A stretch of 38,795 bases of DNA, from NCBI RefSeq assembly GCF_000964525.1, contig NZ_BAZG01000026.1, forward strand, positions 1 to 38,795, in the 5' to 3' direction. Below the pieces are notes generated by a model. The model was given only the letters and a program-made list of their open reading frames with translations. It had not been told where the DNA came from and did not search any database. Below are positions 26,156 through 34,691 of the stretch, piece by piece; position 1 is the stretch's first letter, and every line of letters starts with the position of its first letter. Both the position numbers and the translations under genes were made by a program. Source of the DNA: Anaeromyxobacter sp. PSR-1. GTDB taxonomy: Bacteria; Myxococcota; Myxococcia; Myxococcales; Anaeromyxobacteraceae.

Positions 26156-26401
26156 CGCGCGCTCGCCCTCCCCCGGGGCGGTCCGGCGGGCTTGCGGTCC
26201 GGGCACGCCAGGAAACCTCTCCACGCGGACGGGGCGCCGCAACGGAATCGACGCTGCGGTCGCCTCCCGCCGGAGGGGCGGCGACCGGCCACCGCCGCGG
26301 ATGCGCAGGTGCCGTCTCGCAGGGGTGCAGCCGGACGCGCCGGACCAGGGCAGCCGATCGCACGACACGGACGGGGAGGTCCGGGGTACCTTCGCCCCGA
26401 C

Positions 26402-28195
26402 ATGAACGACCCGTCCGTACTCCTCCGCTCGCGCCTCGCCGAGCGCGCCGCCCGCGTGGCCCGGCTCGACCGCGCCGACGCCTGGGTCGCGCACGCGCGC
26501 CTCGCGGTCGCGATCGCCGCGATCGCGACGGCGGTGCTGGTGTTCGGCACCCACGCGCTCACGGCGGGCTGGCTCGCCCTCCCCGCGGCGGCGTTCGTCG
26601 CGCTGGTCGTCGTCCACGATCGCGTGTTCCACGCCCGCGCCCGGGCGCGCCGAGCGGTCGCCTTCCACGAGGCCGCGCTCGAGCGCATCGCGGGGCGCTT
26701 CGCCGGCCACGGGACCGCCGGGGAGCGCTTCGCCGATCCGGCCCACCCGTACGCCGAGGACCTCGACCTCTTCGGCGCCGGGTCGCTGTTCGAGCTCCTC
26801 TGCGCCGCCCGGACGCGCGCCGGCGAGGACCGGCTCGCCGCGTGGCTGCGCGCCCCCGCCGACGCCGCCGAGGTGCGGGCCCGCCAGGCCGCGGTCCAGG
26901 AGCTGGCGCCGCGCCTCGACCTTCGCGAGGACCTCGCCGTCCTGGGCGAGGCCGTGCGCGCCGCGGTGGAGCCGGCCCGGCTGGCCGCGTGGGGCGAGGC
27001 GCCGCGGCTGCTCCCGGCCTTCGTGGTGCCCGCGGCGCTCGCGCTGGCCGCCGCGGCGGTGGCGACCGCCTGGGCCTGGGGCGCGGGCTACGGGCCGGTG
27101 CCGTTCCTCGCGGCGCTGCTGGCGGGCTGGGCGTTCGGCCGCGCGCTGCGCGGGACCATCGCGGGCGTGCTGGGCGGCGTGGGGCGGCCGGCGGCGGAGC
27201 TGCGGGTGCTGGCGCTGCTGCTGGCGCGGCTCGAGCGCGAGCCGTTCACCGGCCCGAGGCTCCTGCGGCTCCAGGAGATGCTCGGGGCCGGATCGAAGGA
27301 CGGCGGCCGTGCCTCGGCGCGCATCGCCCGCCTCGAGCGGCTGGCCTCGCGGGTGGAGTGGGCGCACAACCAGGCCTTCGCGCCGGTGGCGTTCGCGCTG
27401 CAGTGGACGCCGCTCCACGCGGCCCTGGTCGAGCGCTGGCGCGCGGCGCACGGCGGCGCGGTGCGCGGCTGGCTGGAGGCGGTGGCCGACCTCGAGGCGC
27501 TCTCCTCGCTGGCGGGCTACGCGTTCGAGCACCCGGCGGACGCGTTCCCGGAGGTGCTCGACCCGGACGCCTCGCCCCGCGCGCGGCTCGACGGCGACGG
27601 GCTCCGCCACCCGCTGCTCGCGGCCGCGGTCGCGAACGACGTGCGCCTGGGCGGCGACGCGCCGGCGGTGCTGCTCGTCTCCGGCTCGAACATGTCCGGG
27701 AAGAGCACGTACCTCCGCACGGTCGGCGTGAACGTGGTGCTGGCGCTCGCCGGCGCGCCGGTGCGGGCGGCGCGGCTGCGCCTCACGCCGGTGCAGCTCG
27801 GCGCCACGCTGCGCATCCAGGACTCGCTCCAGGCCGGCAAGTCGCGCTTCTACGCGGAGATCACCCGCCTGAAGCAGCTCATGGACCTCGCCGGCGGGCG
27901 CTTCCCGCTGCTGTTCCTGCTCGACGAGATCCTGCACGGCACGAACAGCCACGACCGGCGCATCGGCGCCGAGGCGGTGGTGCGCGGGCTGGTGGCGCGC
28001 GGCGCGCTCGGGCTCGTGACCACGCACGACCTCGCGCTCACCGAGCTCGCCGGCCAGGACGGCGCGCTCGGCAACGCGCACTTCGAGGACCAGGTGCAGG
28101 GCGGCGAGATCGCGTTCGACTACCGGCTGCGGCCGGGCGTGGTCGGCCACTCCAACGCCCTCGCGCTCATGCGCGCGGTCGGCCTGAAGGTGTGA
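26402..28195 (+). CDS. Membrane-anchored MutS-like ATPase
   Basis: A 597-residue protein from the ATG at 26402. The C-terminal MutS domain V is intact: Walker A SGSNMSGKST (about 427-436), FLLDEILHGTNSHD (Walker B, about 503-510 onward) and the TTHD switch. It lacks the N-terminal mismatch-recognition domains of MutS. Instead there are two pairs of transmembrane helices, at about 32-50/54-72 and 205-228/231-248, with a helical lever-like region around them. This matches the small group of MutS-related proteins with membrane segments, whose role is not established. A role in DNA mismatch repair is unlikely from this layout. It ends only 9 bp from the convergent map gene. Confidence 0.88.
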   Translation: MNDPSVLLRSRLAERAARVARLDRADAWVAHARLAVAIAAIATAVLVFGTHALTAGWLALPAAAFVALVVVHDRVFHARARARRAVAFHEAALERIAGRFAGHGTAGERFADPAHPYAEDLDLFGAGSLFELLCAARTRAGEDRLAAWLRAPADAAEVRARQAAVQELAPRLDLREDLAVLGEAVRAAVEPARLAAWGEAPRLLPAFVVPAALALAAAAVATAWAWGAGYGPVPFLAALLAGWAFGRALRGTIAGVLGGVGRPAAELRVLALLLARLEREPFTGPRLLRLQEMLGAGSKDGGRASARIARLERLASRVEWAHNQAFAPVAFALQWTPLHAALVERWRAAHGGAVRGWLEAVADLEALSSLAGYAFEHPADAFPEVLDPDASPRARLDGDGLRHPLLAAAVANDVRLGGDAPAVLLVSGSNMSGKSTYLRTVGVNVVLALAGAPVRAARLRLTPVQLGATLRIQDSLQAGKSRFYAEITRLKQLMDLAGGRFPLLFLLDEILHGTNSHDRRIGAEAVVRGLVARGALGLVTTHDLALTELAGQDGALGNAHFEDQVQGGEIAFDYRLRPGVVGHSNALALMRAVGLKV

Positions 28196-28204
28196 GCGAA
28201 CCGC

Positions 28205-29194
28205 TCACTCCTCGACGGTGAGCACCTCGACGCCGTCCTCGGTCACCGCCACGGTGTGCTCGAACTGCGCCGAGCGCTTCCCGTCCGCGGTCACGGCGGT
28301 CCAGCCGTCGTCCCAGAGCAGGTCCTCCCAGGTGCCCTCGGTGATCATGGGCTCGATGGTGAAGGTGAGCCCGGGCTCCATCACCCGCTTCAGCGACGGA
28401 TCGTAGTGGTGCGCGATCTGGAGCGAGGTGTGGAAGCTCTCGCCGATGCCGTGGCCGCAGTACGAGCGCACCACCCCGTAGCCCAGCCGCGAGGCGTGGG
28501 CCTCGATGGCCTTGCCGATGTCGGAGATGGGCCGGCCCGGCTTCACCACCGCGATGCCCTTGGCCAGGCAGTCCTGCGCCGCCTGGACCAGCCGCCGCCC
28601 CTCGGCGTCCACGTTCCCGACCAGGAAGGTGGCCGAGCAGTCCGCGTGCATGCCCTCGCGGAACACGGTGATGTCGAGGTTGACGATGTCGCCGTCCTCG
28701 AGCGGCCGGCTGTCCGGGATGCCGTGGCAGATGACCTCGTTGACCGAGGTGCAGATGGCCTTGGGGAAGCCGCGGTAGTTGAGCGGGCTCGGGTAGGCGC
28801 CGAGCCGGAGCGTCTCCTCGTGGGCGAGCTCGTCCAGCGCGTCGGTGGTGATGCCCGGCCGCACCGCCTCGCCCGCGACGCGCAGCACGCGCGCGGCCGC
28901 CCGGCAGGCGCGGCGCAGGCGCGCCAGCTCGTCCGGCGTCTTCACGTCCTTGCCCTGGGCCCGCGGCCGGCCGCTGACGGCGTAGTCCGGGCGGGCGATG
29001 GTCGCGGGCACGGCGCGGCGGGGCGAGACCACGCCGGGCGCGAGCGGACGCCGGCCGTTCCGCGCGGGCGACCCCTGCAGCGCGCCGCGCGAGTCCGCGT
29101 CGAGGTGGCACTTCTTGTACTTCTGCCCGCTGCCGCACCAGCAGGGGTCGTTCCGCCCCGGCCTCGCGTGCGCCGCCAGCTCCGATCCGCTCAC
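28205..29194 (-). CDS. map: Methionine aminopeptidase with N-terminal SEC-C zinc motif
   Basis: A 329-residue type I methionine aminopeptidase that removes the initiator Met from new proteins. The GTG at 29194 has GGAGGT 7 bases upstream, and a promoter lies between it and longer upstream starts. The N-terminus carries a SEC-C motif (Cys18, Cys20, Cys29, His30 in RPGRNDPCWCGSGQKYKKCH), thought to bind zinc and help ribosome or SecA-like contacts, then a linker of about 55 residues. The catalytic domain has the metal/active residues in EVICHGIPD, NLDITVFREGMHAD, GHGIG, TIEPM and FEHT. It is complete. Confidence 0.96.
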   Translation of the reverse strand: MSGSELAAHARPGRNDPCWCGSGQKYKKCHLDADSRGALQGSPARNGRRPLAPGVVSPRRAVPATIARPDYAVSGRPRAQGKDVKTPDELARLRRACRAAARVLRVAGEAVRPGITTDALDELAHEETLRLGAYPSPLNYRGFPKAICTSVNEVICHGIPDSRPLEDGDIVNLDITVFREGMHADCSATFLVGNVDAEGRRLVQAAQDCLAKGIAVVKPGRPISDIGKAIEAHASRLGYGVVRSYCGHGIGESFHTSLQIAHHYDPSLKRVMEPGLTFTIEPMITEGTWEDLLWDDGWTAVTADGKRSAQFEHTVAVTEDGVEVLTVEE

Positions 29195-29244
29195 CGCACG
29201 ACCTCCGTCCGGCCCAGGGCTCGAACGGCCCAGGTCGTCGGGTG

Positions 29245-29273
29245 TTTGTAAGGGAATCACCCGTCCCGGGCAA
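29245..29273 (-). promoter_or_regulatory. Sigma70-type promoter of map
   Basis: On the minus strand TTGCCC (29273-29268) and TACAAA (29250-29245) are separated by 17 bp. This is one of the few AT-containing stretches in the gap. Transcription would begin near 29238, leaving about 44 nt before the GTG at 29194, with the GGAGGT inside. This argues against an upstream start at 29260. Confidence 0.55.
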
Positions 29274-29304
29274 CAGCGCGCCCGCGCCGTGCGGGGCGCG
29301 CGAG

Positions 29305-29341
29305 GCCCGCCGCGGCGCGGGCGGCGCGCGACGCGGCGGGC
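29305..29341 (-). terminator. GC-rich stem after the second hemerythrin gene
   Basis: Perfect 10-bp arms GCCCGCCGCG (29305-29314) and CGCGGCGGGC (29332-29341) with a 17-nt loop lie 20 bp beyond the stop of the hemerythrin gene. A likely transcript end on the minus strand, without a U-tract. Confidence 0.45.
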
Positions 29342-29360
29342 GGCCCGACGCAGCGCCGCG

Positions 29361-29858
29361 CTAGATGGGCGCCGGCTCGTCGGTCTGGTCGGGGATGGCC
29401 GCGGACGGCTGCCCCTCCTCCTCCAGCTCCTCCACCAGCTTCTGCATGCGGCTGCCCATCTCGTCGAGCTGCTCCGCCGAGCAGGCCTTCTTCACCTTCG
29501 GGAACAGCTGCTTCTCCTCCTCCTCGACGTGGTGCTCGACCTGCTCCTTCAGCACCGACATCCGCGCGTCGAGCTGCGGATCGTCCAGGCTCGACGCGAG
29601 GATCTCCGCCAGCAGGCGCTTCACCGACAGGTGCTCCTCCACCGACTCGCGCAGCAGATCCTCCGCGTCCTCGGCCGCCTCCTTGGCCTCCGGGTAGAAG
29701 ATCCGCTCCTCGATCGTCGCGTGCACCGCGAGCGCGTCGGCGATCTCGCGGCAGGTCCGCTCCCGGGTCTTCCTCGCGCCCTCCCCGGCGGCCTCGAACT
29801 CCTCGAACAGCTCGTCCACCTCACGGTGCTGCTGCTTCAGCATCTCGATGGCGTTCAC
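29361..29858 (-). CDS. Hemerythrin HHE domain protein (downstream of norB)
   Basis: A 165-residue four-helix protein from a GTG at 29858 with AGGAGG upstream. The diiron ligand pattern is present: His11 (QQHREVDELF), His46 and Glu50 (HATIEERIFYPE), His76 (EEHLSVKRLL), His109/110 and Glu114 (EHHVEEEEKQLFP). The C-terminal tail is acidic. Hemerythrin-like proteins bind oxygen or nitric oxide, or help repair nitrosative damage. Lying 127 bp after NO reductase and beyond a hairpin, it may be partly or separately transcribed. Its exact function is inferred from context. Confidence 0.92.
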   Translation of the reverse strand: MNAIEMLKQQHREVDELFEEFEAAGEGARKTRERTCREIADALAVHATIEERIFYPEAKEAAEDAEDLLRESVEEHLSVKRLLAEILASSLDDPQLDARMSVLKEQVEHHVEEEEKQLFPKVKKACSAEQLDEMGSRMQKLVEELEEEGQPSAAIPDQTDEPAPI

Positions 29859-29900
29859 GGCGCCTCCTTTCCCGGAGACTCTGGTCACCGCGGACGCGAA

Positions 29901-29943
29901 CGGCCGGGGGCGGGCCGGAAGGATCCGGTCCCACCCCCGGCCG
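29901..29943 (-). terminator. Nested GC-rich hairpin after norB
   Basis: Perfect 10-bp arms CGGCCGGGGG (29901-29910) and CCCCCGGCCG (29934-29943) enclose a second hairpin CCGGA-AGGA-TCCGG (29914-29927). It lies 42 bp beyond the norB stop. It has the same two-tier design as the hairpin at 2492-2533 and probably limits read-through from norB to the hemerythrin gene. Confidence 0.55.
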
Positions 29944-29985
29944 TCCCGGGGAGGAGCACTCGACGGCCCGGAGGCCGCCCGCCGC

Positions 29986-32274
29986 CTACGCGGCCTTGCG
30001 CACGGTGGCCGCCTCGCCGCCGGCGGGGTCGGCGCGGCGCAGCTTCACGTCGAGCACGATGGCGCGGACCACGAAGCCGAGGAGCGCCAGCGCGCCGCCC
30101 ACGAAGACCAGGTCGGGCAGCACGCGGGCCCAGGTGACCGCGTGGATGAAGGCGCTGCCGGTGACCTCGGGGCTGCGCGCGTACCAGAGGCCCTCGCGCA
30201 CCGCGATGACGAGCTGGTAGATGCCGGCGGGCAGCAGCGAGAGGACGATCATGCCCGCCAGGCCGGCGTTGAGGCCCCAGAACGCGACCTTGAGGAGCCG
30301 GTCGCTCCAGGCCGCGGTCCGCACGATGTTGCGCATCGAGAAGAGCATGAGCGCGATGGCGAGGAAGCCGTACACGCCGAACAGCGCGCCGTGCGAGTGG
30401 ATGGGCGTCGTGTTCAGGCCCTGCGCGTAGTAGAGGACGATGGGCGGGTTGATGAGGAAGCCCAGCACGCCCGCGCCCACCGCGTTCCAGAACGCCACCG
30501 CCACGAAGAAGTAGAGCGGCCACTTCCACGGGGTGGCGTTGCCGCCGCTGCGGGCGAGCTTCAGGTTCTCGTACACCTCGAAGCCGAGCAGCGTGAGCGG
30601 GACGATCTCGAGCGCGGAGAAGGTGGCGCCGAGCGCGGTGATGAACAGCGGCGAGCCGGTGAAGTACAGGTGGTGGAAGGTGCCGATGATGCCGGCGCCC
30701 AGGTACAGCAGGATGGAGAAGTGCGTGGCGCGCGTCGCCGACCGCTCACCCACCGCGCCGATCTTCGAGAGGATGAAGGCGAGCGCGACGGTGGCGAACA
30801 CCTCGAAGAAGTTCTCCACCCACAGGTGCACCACCCACCAGCGCCAGTAGTCGGCGACGGCGATGTGCGTGCCCGGCGTGTAGAACAGGCCCACCGAGTA
30901 GAACAGCGGGATGGAGACCGACGCGTAGAGCAGCAGGTGGGTGAGGCCGCCGCGGTCCTGCTCGGCCTTCAGCGCCGGCTTGATGGCGCGGTACACCAGG
31001 AACAGCCACAGCAGCATGCCGGCGATGAGCGCCACCTGCCACACGCGGCCGAGCTCGATGTACTCGTAGCCCTGGTTGCCGACGAGCCAGCCGTTCGGGC
31101 CGGAGAGCTTGCCGCGCACGCCCAGGTAGGTCCCGGCGAGCGCGCCGACCACGACCACCACCAGCGCGCCGAGCAGCGTCCAGACGAGCGCCTTCTGCCC
31201 CTTCGGCTCGTGCCCGCCGGCGACGGCCGGGCCGATGAACAGGCCGGTGGCGAGCCAGCAGGTGGCGATCCAGAACACCGCCAGCTGCAGGTGCCAGCCG
31301 CGGGTGGCGGCGTACGGGAGCAGCATGCCGAGGTCGATGCCGAACAGCTTGTTGCCCTCGACGGCGAAGTGGCCGGTGAGCGAGCCGAGCGCGGCCTGCA
31401 GGATGAAGAGGACGATGGCGACGGCGAAGTACGGCAGCGCGGCGCGCTGGCTGGGCGTGGGCTTCGGCTCCTGCAGCGGCGCGATCTTGACGTGGTGCTC
31501 GGGGTCCTTCGCGCGCATCCGCAGGTAGTAGAAGATCGCGAGGGCGGTGCCGAGGATGAGCAGCACCATCGAGACGATCGACCAGACCAGCGACGAGGGC
31601 AGCGGGCCGTTGCCGACCAGCGGGTCGAACGGGAAGTTCGCGGTGTAGGTGAACGTCTCGCCGGGCCGGTTGGTGCCGGCGGCCCAGGCGGTCCAGAAGA
31701 AGAACGCGGTGATGGCCTTCGCGTCGGCCGCGTCCGGCACGAAGCCCGCGGGGATCGACATGGGGTCGTTCCCGTCGCGGAACAGCTGCGTGTAGTACGC
31801 CACCAGCGCGGGGTACGCCGCGACCTGGCCGGGCGACAGCGTCAGCGTGTCGGTGGCGGGGTCGTAGCGGTTCTCGCGCAGCTCCGCGGCCACCTCGGCC
31901 TCGACGCGGCCGCGCTCGCCGGCGGGCAGCGCCGTGAGGTCCGCCTGCGTGAACCGCGCGGCGTCGGCGGGCGCGAGGCCGTGCTTCAGGCCGGCGGTGA
32001 CGAGGCCGGTGCGGTGGAGCGCGTCGGCCGACCAGTCGGGCGCGAGGTACGCGCCGTGGCCCCACACCGAGCCGGTCTGCTGGCCGCCGCGGGACAGGTA
32101 CTGGCGCTGGCCGAGCGCGACGTCCTCGGCGGTGAACACCACCTCGCCCGACGGCGCGACCGCGCGGGCGGGGATGGGCGGCTTGTGCTTCGAGATCTGC
32201 GCACCGCCGAAGATGAGGACGGTGAAGCAGGCGACGATGACGAACAGCGAGACTGCGCGGGCCTTCGGGCTCAT
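29986..32274 (-). CDS. norB: Quinol-dependent nitric oxide reductase (qNor)
   Basis: A 762-residue single-subunit NO reductase, the usual size for qNor. The N-terminus has one membrane helix and a periplasmic cytochrome-c-like domain without a haem motif, followed by a 12-helix haem-copper-oxidase-like core. Metal ligands can be placed: His328 (HLQLAVFW, low-spin haem b), His483 and Glu487 (VHLWVENFFEVF), His534/His535 (FHHLYFTG) for FeB, and His626/His628 (IHSHGALFG) for the haems. It reduces 2 NO to N2O with electrons from menaquinol. It is preceded by GGAGAG and follows the first hemerythrin gene by 33 bp, in one unit behind a sigma54 promoter. No nitrite reductase is in the window, so a detoxification role is possible. 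Confidence 0.97.
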   Translation of the reverse strand: MSPKARAVSLFVIVACFTVLIFGGAQISKHKPPIPARAVAPSGEVVFTAEDVALGQRQYLSRGGQQTGSVWGHGAYLAPDWSADALHRTGLVTAGLKHGLAPADAARFTQADLTALPAGERGRVEAEVAAELRENRYDPATDTLTLSPGQVAAYPALVAYYTQLFRDGNDPMSIPAGFVPDAADAKAITAFFFWTAWAAGTNRPGETFTYTANFPFDPLVGNGPLPSSLVWSIVSMVLLILGTALAIFYYLRMRAKDPEHHVKIAPLQEPKPTPSQRAALPYFAVAIVLFILQAALGSLTGHFAVEGNKLFGIDLGMLLPYAATRGWHLQLAVFWIATCWLATGLFIGPAVAGGHEPKGQKALVWTLLGALVVVVVGALAGTYLGVRGKLSGPNGWLVGNQGYEYIELGRVWQVALIAGMLLWLFLVYRAIKPALKAEQDRGGLTHLLLYASVSIPLFYSVGLFYTPGTHIAVADYWRWWVVHLWVENFFEVFATVALAFILSKIGAVGERSATRATHFSILLYLGAGIIGTFHHLYFTGSPLFITALGATFSALEIVPLTLLGFEVYENLKLARSGGNATPWKWPLYFFVAVAFWNAVGAGVLGFLINPPIVLYYAQGLNTTPIHSHGALFGVYGFLAIALMLFSMRNIVRTAAWSDRLLKVAFWGLNAGLAGMIVLSLLPAGIYQLVIAVREGLWYARSPEVTGSAFIHAVTWARVLPDLVFVGGALALLGFVVRAIVLDVKLRRADPAGGEAATVRKAA

Positions 32275-32307
32275 GTCGGACGTCTCTCCTGTTGCGTGGA
32301 AGGTGGG

Positions 32308-32913
32308 TTAGCCGGCGCAGCCGAAGCGCGGCGGGGACGGCTGGACTCCGGGGTGGATGGAGCCGGCGTGGCGGCGGATCAGCTCCTCGGCCAGCGCGTG
32401 GTAGCGCTCGTGCGCGCCGGCGCCGGTGCGCGCCGCCTCGAAGCGCTCGCAGGCCTCGCCCACCTCCGCCATCACCTCGGGCGGCAGGTGCTGCTCGGCC
32501 ATCGGGTAGAGGATCGCGTCCTCCTTGTGGATGTGCGCGTGGAGCAGGCCGGAGTAGCCGTGCGCGGCCGCCTCGACCTCCTGGAGGTCGGCGGCGCTCC
32601 AGGGCGCGTCCTGCGCAGCCTTCTCGGCCATGGCGCGGATGAGCGCGCGGCCCTGGTCGTGCTCGTGGAGCATGACCGCGATGGGCCCGCCGTTCGACGG
32701 GAACCCGTGCTCGGTCATGGTGCGGAAGAGGATGTCCTCCTCCTTGCCGTGGTGGCAGCCGTCGGCGAACTCGCGGAGGAACGTGACGAAGCGCCCCAGC
32801 TCCTCCTTCTCCGTCGCCCCCTTCCGGCGGAGCTCCTCGGCGAAGCCCACCAGGGCGTCGCACACCTGCTCGATCACCCGGTGCTCGCCCATCAACGTCT
32901 CGATCGCATCCAT
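32308..32913 (-). CDS. Hemerythrin HHE domain protein (upstream of norB)
   Basis: A 201-residue protein; the ATG at 32913 has AGAGG upstream and the longer frame to 32967 would cross the predicted transcript start. Iron-ligand candidates: His11 (MGEHRVIEQV), His54/55 and Glu58-59 (CHHGKEEDILF), His83/His85 (MLHEHDQGR), and His127/His129 with Glu131 (HIHKEDAILYP). A C-terminal extension with HAGSIHPG follows. It is the first gene of the NO module and is likely co-transcribed with norB. It could bind NO, deliver it, or protect or repair iron centres as YtfE-type proteins do. The specific role is inferred. Confidence 0.92.
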   Translation of the reverse strand: MDAIETLMGEHRVIEQVCDALVGFAEELRRKGATEKEELGRFVTFLREFADGCHHGKEEDILFRTMTEHGFPSNGGPIAVMLHEHDQGRALIRAMAEKAAQDAPWSAADLQEVEAAAHGYSGLLHAHIHKEDAILYPMAEQHLPPEVMAEVGEACERFEAARTGAGAHERYHALAEELIRRHAGSIHPGVQPSPPRFGCAG

Positions 32914-32970
32914 CGTTCGGCCTCTCTTCCGGCGGCACCGCCGGTGCTTTGCTCCCGCGCGTGACACTCA

Positions 32971-32984
32971 GCAAGATGCCTGCC
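32971..32984 (-). promoter_or_regulatory. Sigma54 (-24/-12) promoter of the hemerythrin-norB operon
   Basis: On the minus strand GGCAGGCATCTTGC has GG (-24, 32984-32983) and GC (-12, 32972-32971) separated by exactly 10 bp, within the wider match TCGGCAGGCATCTTGCT to the sigma54 consensus. The start would be near 32959, giving a leader of about 46 nt to the hemerythrin ATG at 32913. The divergent gene encodes a sigma54 activator. Confidence 0.75.
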
Positions 32985-32998
32985 GAACTCGATATTGC

Positions 32999-33097
32999 GG
33001 AAATCACGGGCGTTTCCTGGCCAGCGCCCCCTGAGGCACCGATCGACCGTTGCCTTCTCCACCGATATTTCGGTAGACACCGTTCCATGGTTGGAAC
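32999..33097. promoter_or_regulatory. Candidate activator sites upstream of the sigma54 promoter
   Basis: Three inverted repeats lie between the sigma54 promoter and the activator gene: GGAAA-N9-TTTCC (32999-33017), ACCGA-TATT-TCGGT (33061-33074) and GTTCCA-TGGT-TGGAAC (33082-33097). The last two lie about 100-140 bp upstream of the predicted start, a usual distance for enhancer sites. They do not share a single obvious consensus and do not match the E. coli NorR GT-N7-AC pattern clearly. The third overlaps the activator's start codon. Confidence 0.5.
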
Positions 33098-34664
33098 CGG
33101 GCTCCCCGTGGTCGGACAGGACGACGTGCACCGCCGGATCGTCGAGGAGGCGATCGAGCTGGTGCTCTCCACCGTCGATCTCCAGGCCGTGCTCGAGCGC
33201 ACGGGACGGCTCCTGCGCCGCCACTTCGGCGAGACGCGCGTGGCCATCAACCGGCTCTCGTCGGAGGACCCGACGCGCGCCGAGGTGGTGCTGGTCTCGG
33301 ACCCCCGCCAGCCCTCGCCCGAGGTGGGCACCTCGTTCCCGCTGGCCGGCTCCGCCGCGGGCGAGGCGCTCGCGAAGCGGCTGCCGTGCGTGGTGGACCC
33401 GCTGCGCCCGCGCGAGCCGCGCTGGCGCGAGGAGCCGCTGCTCGCCGCGTACGGCTACGGCTCGCTCGTCTCGTTCCCGCTCGTCTTCGAGAACGAGCTG
33501 CTCGGGACGCTCGACATCGCGCACCCGCCGGCGGAGGGGCTGCTCGACTGCTGCTTCGAGGTGGCGCGGCAGGTGGCGCACCTGGTGGCCATCGCGCTCC
33601 ACAACAGCCTCATGGTCGAGGAGGTGCAGCGCCTGAACCGGCTGCTCGGCCGCGAGAACGCCCTCCTCAAGGAGGAGATCCGCCAGATCAAGCGCGACTC
33701 GCGCTACGTGGCCGAGAGCGAGGGGATGCGCGCGGTGGTGGAGCGGGTGCGCCTGGTGGCGCCGTCCACCACCACCGTGCTGGTGCGCGGCGAGACTGGC
33801 ACCGGCAAGGAGGGCCTGGCGCGGATGGTCCACGAGTTCAGCCCGCGCTTCAACGCGCCGTTCGTGGCCGCGAACCTCGGCGCCATCCCCGAGGGGCTCA
33901 TCGAGAGCGAGCTGTTCGGGCACGAGAAGGGCGCGTTCACCGGCGCCACCCGCCGCCGCGCCGGCCGCTTCGAGCAGGCCGACGGCGGCACGCTGTTCCT
34001 CGACGAGGTCGGCGACGCGCCGCCCAGCGTGCAGGTGCGGCTGCTGCGCGTCCTCCAGGAGCGCGTGGTGGAGCGCGTCGGCGGCACCGAGCCGGTGAAG
34101 GTGGACGTGCGCGTCATCGCCGCGACCAACCGCAACCTGGAGGAGATGGTCGCGCGCGGCACGTTCCGCGCCGACCTCTACTACCGGCTGGCGGTGTTCC
34201 CGATCGAGCTGCCGCCGCTCCGCGAGCGGCGCGAGGACGTCCGGCCGCTCGGGACGTACTTCCTCGCGAAGCAGGCGGCGCTCATGCACCGCCGCCCGCC
34301 GCGCGTCGGCGAGGACGTGTGGCGCGCGCTCGAGGCGTACGGCTGGCCCGGCAACGTGCGCGAGCTGGAGAACTTCCTGCAGCGCGCGCTGATCCTCTCG
34401 CCCGGCCAGGACCTCTCGCTGCCGGCGCTGCCCACCGCCGCGGCGCTGGCCTCCCCGGCCGCCGCGGCCGCCGCGGAGCCGGCCGCGCCCGGCCGCTTCG
34501 ACGACGAGGTCCGCGAGCTGATCGAGCGCGCGCTGGCGCACGCCGGCGGGCGCGTCTACGGCCCGGGCGGCGCCGCCGCGCTGCTCGGCCTGCGCCCGAC
34601 CACGCTGCAGGGGAAGATGAAGAAGTACGGCGTGGGCGCCCCGGGCCGGCCGACCGGCACGTAG
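33087..34664 (+). CDS. NorR-like sigma54-dependent activator (GAF-AAA+-Fis)
   Basis: About 525 residues from the ATG at 33087; in-frame upstream starts back to 32949 exist but lie across the regulatory region. Domains: GAF-like sensor (about 20-175), a helical linker (176-200), AAA+ domain with Walker A GETGTGKE (235-242), the sigma54-contact loop GAFTGA (282-287) and Walker B LFLDEVGD (303-310), then an Ala-rich linker and a C-terminal Fis helix-turn-helix. In this setting, divergent from hemerythrin-norB with a sigma54 promoter, it most likely senses NO through iron in the GAF domain as NorR does. Sensing residues could not be aligned by eye, and FhlA-type GAF activators look similar. Confidence 0.9.
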   Translation: MVGTGLPVVGQDDVHRRIVEEAIELVLSTVDLQAVLERTGRLLRRHFGETRVAINRLSSEDPTRAEVVLVSDPRQPSPEVGTSFPLAGSAAGEALAKRLPCVVDPLRPREPRWREEPLLAAYGYGSLVSFPLVFENELLGTLDIAHPPAEGLLDCCFEVARQVAHLVAIALHNSLMVEEVQRLNRLLGRENALLKEEIRQIKRDSRYVAESEGMRAVVERVRLVAPSTTTVLVRGETGTGKEGLARMVHEFSPRFNAPFVAANLGAIPEGLIESELFGHEKGAFTGATRRRAGRFEQADGGTLFLDEVGDAPPSVQVRLLRVLQERVVERVGGTEPVKVDVRVIAATNRNLEEMVARGTFRADLYYRLAVFPIELPPLRERREDVRPLGTYFLAKQAALMHRRPPRVGEDVWRALEAYGWPGNVRELENFLQRALILSPGQDLSLPALPTAAALASPAAAAAAEPAAPGRFDDEVRELIERALAHAGGRVYGPGGAAALLGLRPTTLQGKMKKYGVGAPGRPTGT

Positions 34665-34690
34665 CCCGCGCCGCGCGCCGGCCCCGCGGG
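34665..34690. terminator. Bidirectional hairpin between convergent genes
   Basis: CCCGCG (34665-34670) and CGCGGG (34685-34690) form an inverted repeat that fills the 27-bp gap between the stop codons of the sigma54 activator and the metX-hom fusion. It may end both transcripts. Confidence 0.4.
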
Positions 34691-34691
34691 G

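Noticed and set aside
29859-32307. Nitrite reductase or other denitrification genes near norB
   Set aside because: None is present in the window; the nearby genes are hemerythrins and a regulator, so a full denitrification cluster is not supported here.
32949-33086. Longer N-terminus for the NorR-like activator
   Set aside because: The extra residues would be encoded across the sigma54 promoter and enhancer-like repeats and do not resemble the start of a GAF activator. The ATG at 33087 is preferred, although it lacks a strong ribosome site.
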